DNA of 38,194 nt from the NCBI GenBank assembly GCA_013115145.1, contig JAAPAO010000339.1, positions 1-38,194 on the forward strand, in the 5' to 3' direction. Under the pieces are notes generated by a model that saw only the letters and a list, made by a program, of their open reading frames with translations, was not told the DNA's origin and searched no databases. The stretch's first letter is position 1. Each line of letters begins with the position of its first letter. The stretch is from Perkinsus chesapeaki. Lineage: Eukaryota > Perkinsozoa > Perkinsida > Perkinsidae. Shown piece by piece: positions 1-8,442 of this stretch. Both the position numbers and the translations under genes were made by a program.

Positions 1-515
1 CTTCGCTCGCCCTAACTGACACAATTCTTCTTGCGCTTCCCAGTTGTACTGCACAACACTTCGTGTTCTTTCAAACAGGAGGGGAAGGGCTAGACAGTAG
101 GCGCACTTTAAATCCTGGTACCACTGCGTTGCCGTACCTCGGTCCTAGCGAAATGAGAGTGGGTTTTAGGCTAGAACTTGGCATAACATTCTCTACGATA
201 GAAAGACGAATAATGCAGTATATCCAACTTGCATAATGCATGGATCAACCAGGGTGGATTGTTGGGCAACGCATATAGTCTTGAAGAGCAAATCTGCCCA
301 ACTCATCTGCCCAACATTGGAAGACTCTACCAGACAGAGGGTGAGATAAACAACCACAGCTTTCATGTAATGGGTGTGAAGGACTCGACTAGAGCATTAA
401 TGGTCACACACTGCAGCTGTCACTTGACAAATGACAGTGAAAGGGCTCTTTTCAATACAAGTAGAACCCAGACAATTAGATACTCTGATGAACTTCATCA
501 CCACATACCGTGAGG
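1..515. other. intergenic, no gene supported
   Basis: No reading frame here shows a convincing protein. An open frame at 229-513 has no ATG start and unremarkable composition, so it is not called. Confidence 0.5.
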
Positions 516-944
516 TTACTTCAGGTGCCTCATAACCACAGTTTGGTTGAGGAAGCTTGAAGAGAGGGTATTAGCACTCTCATCAAACGTGAACTCATGC
601 AGACTTCCTTCGGCATGAATTCCGAAATGGTTGTTGATCATCTGAATGAAATGCCGGTAATCACCATGACTACTGGGATCTATAAAGTATGGGTAATCCA
701 ACGGGTGTATTTTCAGCATTGATGACGATACCGCAGCCAAAGAAGAGCACGATACCGAGTATCCGATAAATGGAGGTTCAGTGGGCTCCCACACAGCTAC
801 CACAATGCACTGCACGGGTGGGCCGGCGAAATTAAGATAGTATACTCCATCAGGGCCGGCTCCCATGCACCATCCATTGATGAGGGCTATTAATAGAATG
901 ACGAGCATTGAGGTAACAAAGAGCTGTGTGCCAGCCGAATACAT
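516..944 (-). CDS. putative secreted protein, unknown function
   Basis: A single-exon frame of 142 residues read on the minus strand from an ATG at 944. The frame extends further upstream without another ATG, so this start is preferred. Residues about 8-25 form a strongly hydrophobic stretch (FVTSMLVILLIALINGWCMG) that looks like a signal peptide ending near Cys/Gly. The remaining ~115 residues alternate hydrophobic and polar residues as in a small beta-rich secreted protein and contain two cysteines. I recognise no family. It is the only minus-strand gene in the first 33 kb. It may have a further exon; no splice signal forces one. The alternative is a long chance frame, but the well placed signal-like segment argues for a gene. 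Confidence 0.5.
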   Translation of the reverse strand: MYSAGTQLFVTSMLVILLIALINGWCMGAGPDGVYYLNFAGPPVQCIVVAVWEPTEPPFIGYSVSCSSLAAVSSSMLKIHPLDYPYFIDPSSHGDYRHFIQMINNHFGIHAEGSLHEFTFDESANTLSSSFLNQTVVMRHLK

Positions 945-1700
945 TTTTCTGTTTATTAAACAGTCAATTTTCCCGGCCAGTAACAGTGGCAAACATGCAC
1001 TGCCACTCAAGTCGTATCAGGCATTCCCATGCCCTGTAGTTCTGGTTCCTACTCCAAAATCTTGTCACTAGATCCGTGTCACTTTAACGGAAAGCCGCCA
1101 AGAGTCAGTGGGCGTGCACATCACAGCGTTCAGTACCATCGGTCCCGAAACCGAGTTTGCCTCGAGTTGAAAAGCGTGACATTAACTAAATTTTTCCGAA
1201 GTCTAGAATGGTGGCTTGTATCGGGACATTTTAAATCTGGCTACTTTTCGGGTTCCATTCAAAAACATCCTAATTCGGAAATTTTGAAAAATGCCCAATT
1301 TAAAAAAATGCATGCGAGCTCGAGCTCGCATGTTCCTGAGCTCGAACATCACAAGTCCAAGATTAAACTAGAGTCCATGTAGAAAAACAAAGTTGAAGGA
1401 GTTCACAGAAAAGCTAAACGCCTACCTTCGCCCTTGTTGCTCCATGTAGTGATCGAATCTACACCCGCTACGCTCGCAGGGAGACGACCGGAATTTCCAA
1501 AGAATCGATTATAGTGGCGCGCGCTGTCTCAAAATCGCGCGTCCTGCATCATCATCCTTCATGCTGCTGGGCATCGGCTGCCTCAGCATTCCGTAGGGGT
1601 TTCCGTTTTTAACATGAGTGTTTCTCTTAGTTTCGCCGGTTCCTTTATAATAATGTTCTCTGAAGCCTTCGACGCCACATCTCTACCCAAGTCCCACGGC
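945..1700. other. intergenic region with AT-rich stretch and palindrome
   Basis: No gene is supported. The stretch 1170-1310 is AT-rich. It is followed by a perfect palindrome at 1311-1332. The part from 1600 to 1700 probably holds the 5' leader of the next gene. Confidence 0.4.
1311..1332. repeat. 22-bp perfect palindrome
   Basis: The 22 bases centred between 1321 and 1322 equal their own reverse complement, with the core GAGCTCGAGCTC flanked by CATGC/GCATG. There is no loop, so it would form a cruciform rather than a normal hairpin. It lies in non-coding DNA next to an A-run. Confidence 0.9.
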
Positions 1701-2501
1701 ATGTCTAAAACTACTAAGGTAGATCAGTAGCAGTGTTCAACTACTATGTCTCTTAGATCATCGCTGGTGTTAGCGCCTGTACATTGGCTGCCGGGGCTGG
1801 TTACTATTTATATAACCGACGACAGCGAGCACGGAAGAGTAAGACGCGGTTCTTTCTTTGAGACCTACCGGAAAAGTCGGTATGACATTTGCTAGGTGAA
1901 GAGGAAAAGATCGCATCGATCGATCTCGATAAGCTGAAGCTTATCACTGATGACCTCCTCGTTAACATGCACGGTGTTCTCATGGAGATGGCTCAGATGA
2001 CACGTAAGTCAATTCGCACTGTACATGGAAGTAGGTGCTGTTTCAGAGCGAGTGAGGACGGCCTTGGCCCAAAAAGGGTTGTCCAATCAAATGACGGACG
2101 AGCAGCTCACAGAGATGATTCTCCAGCAAGGAATCCAACAGAAGCTAGAAGATACGCAAAAGCAAGTTTTAAAGAAGTAATCGTAGACGACGCTCGGTTG
2201 TGCGTGCGGTTAGCTGATAGTTGCCGTTCAGATACGACGTGACGGCTGAGGAGGTCGAAGCTGCTCAAAAGCGTTATGAGAACGATGAACATATACAGCA
2301 ATTTGAGAAGGGCATGGATTCTATGTTCGCCTCAGCGACCAAGGGAAAAATGCCTATCATACCAGGTAGTATACAAGAAAGGTTCATGGCAACTTGCTAG
2401 CAATACAATGCAGTAGTGAGCGGGCGTTACAGTTGGACGATCTGGAGCTCGCTTGTATGAAGTTGGTGTCAGAACTTTTAGATTGGAAGGCCTCCGATTA
2501 A
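1701..2501 (+). CDS. single-pass membrane protein with helical cytosolic region
   Basis: Six exons join in phase: 1701-1718, 1757-1838, 1896-2003, 2047-2176, 2232-2365 and 2401-2501. The introns are 38, 57, 43, 55 and 35 nt, all GT-AG. The product is about 190 residues. After the short start MSKTTK comes a membrane segment (IIAGVSACTLAAGAGYYLY) followed by a basic stop-transfer run (NRRQRARKS). The rest is charged and helix-rich (LDLDKLKLITDDLL-like and EEVEAAQKRYEND), consistent with a coiled coil facing the cytosol or an organelle surface. The ending is LVSELLDWKASD. I recognise no family. Signal-anchor topology is an inference from the positive charges after the segment. None of the six exons is long enough to be obvious alone; the consistent phase at all five junctions is the main evidence. 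Confidence 0.75.
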
Positions 2502-2986
2502 TTGAGCCGTGATAAAAATTCTAAAGTGCATTATGGGTCAAGTAAGGATTGATGTGTATCGTCATGGTGGTAGTAGTAGGATTAGCTTCCATATTGCATA
2601 CAGTGTCAACCTGGAGGCAAAATTTGATCGCTACATCCAAGAATGGTCAATACTTTCGATGCTGGGTTGCGAATTGTGATCTTGCAGTAAAATACAATGG
2701 ATTCGAGGGCAGGCCATTCTAGGAAGGGTACTAGAATTAACCAGCTCCACATTTCCTCTTCGCAATAGTGCTGCCACAGCATGGTGAAGTGCCTGTGACA
2801 TATCTACTCACTTGCCCCGTATTTATGCATAGATAGCCCCTGGTGTATAGTGTTTTATTCTCTAGTGTAAAGCTGTAGTACAAGGCAAGTGACAAGGGGG
2901 CAATCGGCCCGATTAATTCTTTACAGCTTCCACAATTTGTTCTGCCGCACTGCCCATTTTTGTGTGTATAATTGTCAGGCTTCGAG
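2502..2986. other. intergenic, no gene supported
   Basis: A 91-codon minus-strand frame lies here, but it overlaps the 5' end of the next gene and shows no recognisable feature. A polypyrimidine-poor acceptor-like TCAG at 2974-2977 may be a 5' UTR or trans-splice acceptor for the next gene. Confidence 0.35.
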
Positions 2987-3279
2987 ATGCCCAAGGCCCT
3001 CACAGTAGACATGTGTTTGAAGATCTTAGAAGCAGTTAATACGGAGAAGCTCGCTAGATTCAGGAAGACACTTAAGGATTTCTGGCAGAAGCATCCTCAT
3101 CCGGTCGATGTAATAGCGTCCATGTCACTGCTAGTGCTATTGGCTTGCGGCAGGCTGATCAGGCTGAGCTCGGCGCAGCCTTGCAGGTGGCCAACGACTC
3201 TGCTGAGGCGGCAGCTGTGGCTCGATACGCTGACGTAGTGGTTAACAAGGCTGTACTACACAGTGCTGTGGCGACGTAG
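2987..3279 (+). CDS. small hypothetical protein, 82 residues
   Basis: Two exons, 2987-3109 and 3154-3279, join in phase 0 across a 44-nt GT-AG intron. The protein begins MPKALTVDMCLKILEAVNTE and ends in an alanine/valine-rich amphipathic stretch (AEAAAVARYADVVVNKAVLH). It is predicted to be all helical. Without the intron the frame runs into a hydrophobic nonsense segment, so splicing is favoured. I know no family with this pattern. It could be the 5' part of a larger gene that includes the next feature, because the two are only 281 nt apart on the same strand. Confidence 0.55.
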
Positions 3280-3560
3280 GTCATTGGGAAGGATCTGTAT
3301 AGGAACTGGGATCAACTGCCGTGCGTGAGGATAGGCTACTGTACGTATAGTATAAAGTGGCTTTATGGTTGCTGGGGGATGGCAAATAGCAGGGATTCGG
3401 AGCTATAGGTGGAGAATATGACTCCTATACAATGCGCCCATCTCTTGATCGGATTGGTCGGTTAGATTTATGCGGTTAAATTAGCTCCTTGGTGGTGAAC
3501 TGGAAATGATCCAGAGTTCGCTGAACATTCCTCTGGTCGATATCGTCGATCGTCAGGTAC

Positions 3561-3983
3561 ATGACCGAGGACAAGGCTTTCGCTAAGGAGCGCACCCGAT
3601 TGGAGCGCACCCAGCAATTGGAGATAGTGAAGATGATCAAGGCAGGACCAGAGGGCATCGATGCTCTTGGTAACACTGCACCTATTGAGCTTATTGATGG
3701 ACTTACTGACAAGCTTGAAGGTAAGGCTTATTTTGCTTGCTTTGAAGGGTGCATTATGTGCTCAGGCACCAACGAGGAGGGCCTCACTGTCCGTCTGCTG
3801 CAGGCTAGTGATGACAAGAGCGGAGTGGTCGTTGTTATTACTAAGAGTAAGACATCGACAGTCTAAGTTTTATTGATTTCTCTATCGTCAGCTATGAAGG
3901 ACGCTGGGAAGCTGATGAAGCCCATTTCGGATGCTATCGATGCTGGCAAGTTTGATAAGAGAAAGGATCTTCAATTTGTGTAG
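3561..3983 (+). CDS. small charged protein, 110 residues
   Basis: Three exons, 3561-3720, 3766-3846 and 3892-3983, join in phase 1 at both junctions. Both introns are exactly 45 nt. The first keeps the frame open if retained (15 extra codons); the second contains an in-frame stop. The protein starts MTEDKAFAKERTRLERTQQL, is rich in Glu/Lys, and includes a beta-like run (SGVVVVITK) near the middle. No family is recognised. The start is the first ATG after an in-frame TGA, but an upstream exon joined at the CAG at 3553-3555 cannot be excluded. Downstream genes run in the same direction with short spacing. Confidence 0.6.
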
Positions 3984-4133
3984 GAATCGGAAGCTCGGGT
4001 TTTGGGTTTGATCAGTGGCCTGACAGTTACATGGCCGCTGCTGCCGATTCACCGCTGATCCAATCTGAGAGATGCAAGAACTGTGATATCGTTTATGTAA
4101 TAAAAGGGAGGGGGTTTTGTGGAAGCGTTGAGC

Positions 4134-4353
4134 ATGTCTTTGTTAAGCAACGTTCATGCTGACGACCCAGGTTCTATTCCCACGACCGGACCTTCAGCAG
4201 CGCCCCGTAGCCTGTTTGAGCCTTGAAGAGCTTTTGGATGCTGTTGATGATGATCGTATGTTCTCTGATAAAGGTGTTGGTCTCCTGAAGATGAGCACTA
4301 GTGCGGCCATGTCCTCCTCGGATGACTCGTCCAAGAGTAATAGTTCCTATTAA
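4134..4353 (+). CDS. very small acidic Ser-rich protein, 59 residues
   Basis: Two exons, 4134-4170 and 4211-4353, join in phase 1 across a 40-nt GT-AG intron. The product starts MSLLSNVHADDP, has an acidic helix (LSLEELLDAVDDDRMF) and ends in a serine-rich tail (MSSSDDSSKSNSSY). An alternative without the intron starts at the ATG at 4156 and gives 65 residues with the same C-terminus. Function is unknown. Its size makes the call uncertain, but the tail composition and intron match the neighbouring genes. Confidence 0.4.
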
Positions 4354-4803
4354 GGGAGCATGCACTGTCTACTTTTGTAGGTGCTGTCAAACCGGCTGAT
4401 GTTGATTAAATGCCCTTTAATAGTTCCTAATACAGCCATAAGGCTGAAACACTTGAATGCTATCATAAGTGGCAGGTCGGCGCTGACAACGACCGGGAAG
4501 CCGCTGCCGTCACCGCTGGCTTGTCCTGTTTCCAAGTAAACAGTTTCCGAATTGTGCTTTTACAAATCTTCTTGTGTGCTCAATTACTCTATCGTCGAGG
4601 TCGACTGTGTCGTGGATCGTTCCATGTGTTATGGGTATATTGGCTAAGTCATGATAAGCTAACAGGTTCGTTAGCTTAGCGGGCGGGCGAGTTGATCGAT
4701 TATGTAAGCTGTCCTGTAATGCTCGTATACCTATCCCAGAGTTTGTTTGCATCAACCTCGTCGGTGATTGTCTCACGTCAACGTCCTTCCCCTCCAGCCT
4801 AGC
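4354..4803. other. gap before the Cdc14-like gene
   Basis: No supported gene on the plus strand. A 205-codon minus-strand frame (4510-5127) covers it, but that frame also runs antisense across real exons of the next gene and is judged a chance opening. The 5' leader of the phosphatase gene probably lies here. Confidence 0.4.
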
Positions 4804-6766
4804 ATGAGCTCCGATAACGATTCGCTTAACAACGAGGACAGGCCTCAGGTGGTCTGGCTTGTCCCCGAGAAGTTCTGCTGGGTAGGTGCTGGAGTGGACC
4901 TGCGTTGGCGTGGATTCGAACGTATGTAGATCGCTAATGTGCCTACTACCTGTAAGTCCTGTGTGGATGGCGGCGGCAGTAGCTGTCACTCTGAGCCGTT
5001 GAAGAGCATCAAGAGAATGCACAGGCACCAGAGCCCAGGTGAGCCCTCCTGCGGTAGAGGGAGGAGGTAAGGCTGATGCTGATGTGCTAGGATCGGTGCA
5101 GCTTACTTCGGATGCGAAGGAGTTCATCGAGGCTAATGTGGGCAGTGAGACGGAGCTCTACTGTGTGGAGAACGACTCTGCCCTCAATTGTGCGATATAT
5201 GTCCACCAAGGCGTGGCTAGCAACAGACACTTCGGCCCGATGAGCTTCTGGCAGGTGAGGCTGCCTGTTCAGGGAGGCCGAGGAGATTGAGGCGTCCTCA
5301 TAGGTGTCCCGATTCTGTGACAGCCTAGAGTCGGAGCTGGCCACGGCGGCGGAGTCGTCTAAGGTACTCGTTATGGTAACATCGCCGTTCGCAGCGACGG
5401 CCTCGAACGCTGCGACGATGCTTATGTGCTATCTGGTTTTGAGGAAAGGCTTCTCCTGCGAGGAGACTCAGGAGAAGTTCTCCTCGGTCGACATTGCCGA
5501 CTTCCCCAACCCTTTCGTGTTCACGAGCACGCCTAAGGCAGCATCTCTCCGTCCTATTGACTGCGCGAGAGGTCTGCAGATCGCCAAGCAGATGGGGTGG
5601 TATCCTGACGTTGGACAGTGGAGGGCATTGAGGCTTAAGTACAGCGCTACCTGGGTGGTTCCGGGGCTCTTCCTGGCCATGCCGGATCCGGTTACTATCG
5701 ATGATGGTTTCAGCCGGACCAGTTTAATTAGCAAATCGGGTAGGCTGGCAGGGCGCGGCAAGAAGGGCAGTCGAGGGTTGGCAGATATAGACTCGGACGT
5801 CATGTCGGAGGCTCAGCAGCAGCAGCCGACCACACCGACAAGCCTGCCGAAGGCGGAGGAGGCGAGTGAGGTTGGTCTGGTGGACAAGTTACAGGAGCTC
5901 AAGGTGGGGATGATACTGAGGATTAACAAGATGCTAGAGAGAAATGATGAGACTCGTAATGATACCGCAGCCGGGGATCGAACTTGCATGGATGATATCT
6001 TAGGGTGGTATGACCCGGATGCGATATTGCCGGAAAGCATCGGTCACACAGACATCCCCATGGGCGATGGAGGGCTGCCTAGTGCTCAGATACTCACTAC
6101 TGCGTATAAGGCGATGACTGAGGTAGATCCACACAGCTGAATAGGGGGCAGGGTGGTGCTGCTCGTCAGACGCTGGAGAAGCGCCCTGATGCTGCTATAG
6201 CTCTGCACTGCCATGCTGGACTGGGACGCACTCTGGTCCTCATCGCTCATGCGATTGTCCACGCCCTTGGCTGGTGAGCCTCGTTGAGGGTTATGTTAGG
6301 CAGCAGCTGTGATGGTCTCAGGCCAGATGGGGAGTACGGTGCCTTGCATGGCTGGCTAAGGATTGTGAGGCCGGGAAGTTTGACGAGCATCCAGCAGGCG
6401 GAGTTTGTCCGTAACGGTTGTGAGTTGAGGGGAGGCTCCAAGGAGCTGGATGATGCTGTTGAGGGGTTCAGGAAGGCACTTTCCGGGCGTAGGTGGGGGA
6501 GTGTCATGGATGAGGATAGCAATCGGTATTCAGGTTTCAAGACGAAGCAAGCTAAGCCGACTCCATCTCCGAAACGGAAGACCTATTCCACTGATGAGAT
6601 TCAACCACCTGAGTCAAAGATTCGAGCACTCGCAGTTCCCCCGGCGAAACGTTCCTGTCTGCTGGCATCGGCGACGGCGGCGGCGGCAGAGACGGCCGGT
6701 TCTAATGTCCGAGTTAGTGAGGCCAGCACTGCTGTTGATGAGCACTTAGCATTTGATGAGTATTAA
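4804..6766 (+). CDS. Cdc14-like dual-specificity protein phosphatase
   Basis: Cdc14 phosphatases remove phosphate from Cdk sites and control mitotic exit and cytokinesis. Conserved parts appear in order. A DSPN-type N-terminal domain has FGPMSFWQ followed by SRFCDSLESEL; then come WVVPGLFLAM, matching the family WIVPGKFLAF, and LRINKMLE, matching VRLNKKIYE. The catalytic P-loop is HCHAGLGRT (C-x5-R), and GWLRIVRPGSLTSIQQ follows it. Clear exons are 5091-5254, 5304-6122, 6152-6273 and 6322-6766. Upstream pieces 4804-4881, 4930-4951 and one ending at 5038 are likely but their joins are uncertain. Intron 6123-6151 would be only 29 nt. A Gly/Lys/Gln-rich insert of about 50 residues sits between the two catalytic-core halves. 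The tail after 6440 is basic and Ser/Ala-rich, with KRK-type runs that could be nuclear localisation signals. Confidence 0.85.
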
Positions 6767-7067
6767 GGATATCTTAGCCTTCTCAGACTCCCATTGATTG
6801 TTCTCTAATTAACTGTCGGTCGTTGATGATGAGTGGTGTCGTCGACCAACACTAAAGTAGTCGTCATCACCGAGTGAGTGCTGCTGTTTTCGATTTTCCT
6901 TAATTATCACAACTCGTTGAGTTCATCAGTCAACCGCCCAGCACATCATGCTTCAGTGGAGTTTTCCGAACAAGTGGCGTTTTTCTTGCAATTTTCGTGC
7001 AATTTTTCGCTCTTACTGTCGTCGGCGTCATCCTTGTTACCGTGTTCGATTTAAGTCCGATTTTTCC

Positions 7068-8111
7068 ATGGGAAATTCTTGTTCTTCCTGCTTTGGCTCC
7101 ACCTCAACTCCTACACCACCGGCAGCTCGAAGCTCCAAGCCTGTTGAAGATATCCCCAAGGTTGTTTTGGAGACACCTAAGAAGGAGGCAGAGCAGCAGC
7201 AGCCGGTTGCTGCTGCTAAGGAAGCTCCTGAGCCAGTTAAGGCCGAGACTACCGCTACCAGCGTTCCAGTTGCAGAGCCTACTTCTGCGGTGAAGACGAC
7301 TGCTGTTGAGAGCAGTCCAGTCGCCACCACTGCCGCCCCTACACCGGTGCCGAAACCGGCCCCAATGGTCGAGGAAGAAGTCCCTGCTGTGAAGGTGGCC
7401 GAACCAGCTGTTGTTGAGGAGCCAGTGGCTAGCACTGTTGCCAAGGAGCCAGTACCGGCTGCTGCTGCTGTGGTGGAAGAGGATGCTCCAAAGGTTATGG
7501 AGACCACCACTGTAACTGCTCATATTGTAGATGAGGTGAAGCCAATTGAAGAGGCAACGACTAAACCAGCGCCAGAGCCCGCTGCTGTCATCGCTGAGGA
7601 GGCGAAGCCGGCCGAGGCTGCTCCGAAAGAGAAGCCTGTCGAGGCTGAAAAGGAAACCAAGTCGGTTGAAGCGGCTGCTCCTGTTGAGGAAGCCATGCCG
7701 GCACCGGCAGTGGAGACTTCTGAGAAGCCCACGGAGAAGACAGAGGTTAAGTTGGAGATCGAGAAGGATGCTGTTAAGGAAGAGCAGTCTAACGCAACTG
7801 CTGCCAGCAGTCAGCCGGAGCAGAAGGAGAGGCTGATGGAGGCCTTGGTCCAGAATATCCAGCGGAAGCAGGCCGAACAGCAGATACGGCAGCTCCTATA
7901 CAGCCAGGTTCAAACGCAGCAACAGGCGATGGAGAAGGAGAATAAGCCAACTAAGTCTGGAAAGAAGCATAATCATCATAAGGCTGCTGAAGTCAGCCCT
8001 GACAGATCGGCCACCGCAACTGTGGGGCAATCTACAAAGAAGAGCAAGCAGAGCCAAAAGGAACGCAGGGCAAGACAGAAGGCGGCCAAGGCGGCCAAGC
8101 GCGTCCTTTAA
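7068..8111 (+). CDS. N-acylated Ala/Pro/Glu/Val-rich low-complexity protein
   Basis: A single exon of 347 residues starting MGNSCSSCFGS. Gly2 with Ser/Cys nearby fits N-myristoylation plus palmitoylation of Cys5 and Cys8, a common way to fix proteins to the plasma membrane or alveolar membranes in alveolates. The body is a long run of A, P, E, V, K and T (for example VAEPTSAVKTTAVE) with no folded domain. Around residues 285-315 lies a helical QKERLMEALVQNIQRKQAEQ segment. The C-terminus is very basic (KKSKQSQKERRARQKAAK), which could add electrostatic membrane or nucleic-acid binding. The frame is open upstream to another ATG at 6948 that would add 40 basic residues and bury the glycine. The start at 7068 is chosen because of the acylation motif and its good ATGGG context. 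Confidence 0.8.
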   Translation: MGNSCSSCFGSTSTPTPPAARSSKPVEDIPKVVLETPKKEAEQQQPVAAAKEAPEPVKAETTATSVPVAEPTSAVKTTAVESSPVATTAAPTPVPKPAPMVEEEVPAVKVAEPAVVEEPVASTVAKEPVPAAAAVVEEDAPKVMETTTVTAHIVDEVKPIEEATTKPAPEPAAVIAEEAKPAEAAPKEKPVEAEKETKSVEAAAPVEEAMPAPAVETSEKPTEKTEVKLEIEKDAVKEEQSNATAASSQPEQKERLMEALVQNIQRKQAEQQIRQLLYSQVQTQQQAMEKENKPTKSGKKHNHHKAAEVSPDRSATATVGQSTKKSKQSQKERRARQKAAKAAKRVL

Positions 8112-8442
8112 GTCGTGGAGAATAACATTATCATTTAACACTGACGTTTGGTACTCCCTCCCTCCCCACTGCTCCATCAGATGCCTGTTGTTGCTATTGC
8201 CGATGTAGTCGGTGCAATCAAAGTTTCCTATTCTCCCCAATGGCTTTGGCATTCTAGTGGGAAAGTTAATCACGGACCATTGGTTTGGAAGGAGGAAATG
8301 GGCGTATCTTAGGTCCATGCACGGTTGATGCCGCCAATGTCATTTCTGTGAGGCGGTCCTTTCTTTTGCATTTCTCTTATATCCTTTATCAATTTATATC
8401 CTGTTTGTCCTCCTCGATAAGCACTCAGTTGTCGGTTAATGG
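8112..8442. other. intergenic / 5' leader of the RCC1 gene
   Basis: No gene recognised. Pyrimidine-rich stretches near 8350-8410 precede the next ATG and could serve as 5' UTR or trans-splice acceptor region. Confidence 0.4.

Noticed and set aside
229-513. 94-codon plus-strand frame
   Set aside because: No ATG start and no recognisable feature.
4510-5127. 205-codon minus-strand frame
   Set aside because: It runs antisense to plus-strand exons of the Cdc14-like gene, has no recognisable domain, and extends through introns on the other strand.
7037-7510. Long minus-strand and alternate-frame openings opposite the Ala/Pro-rich gene
   Set aside because: Low-complexity GC-biased sequence opens several frames; only the plus frame gives a sensible start and an acylation motif.
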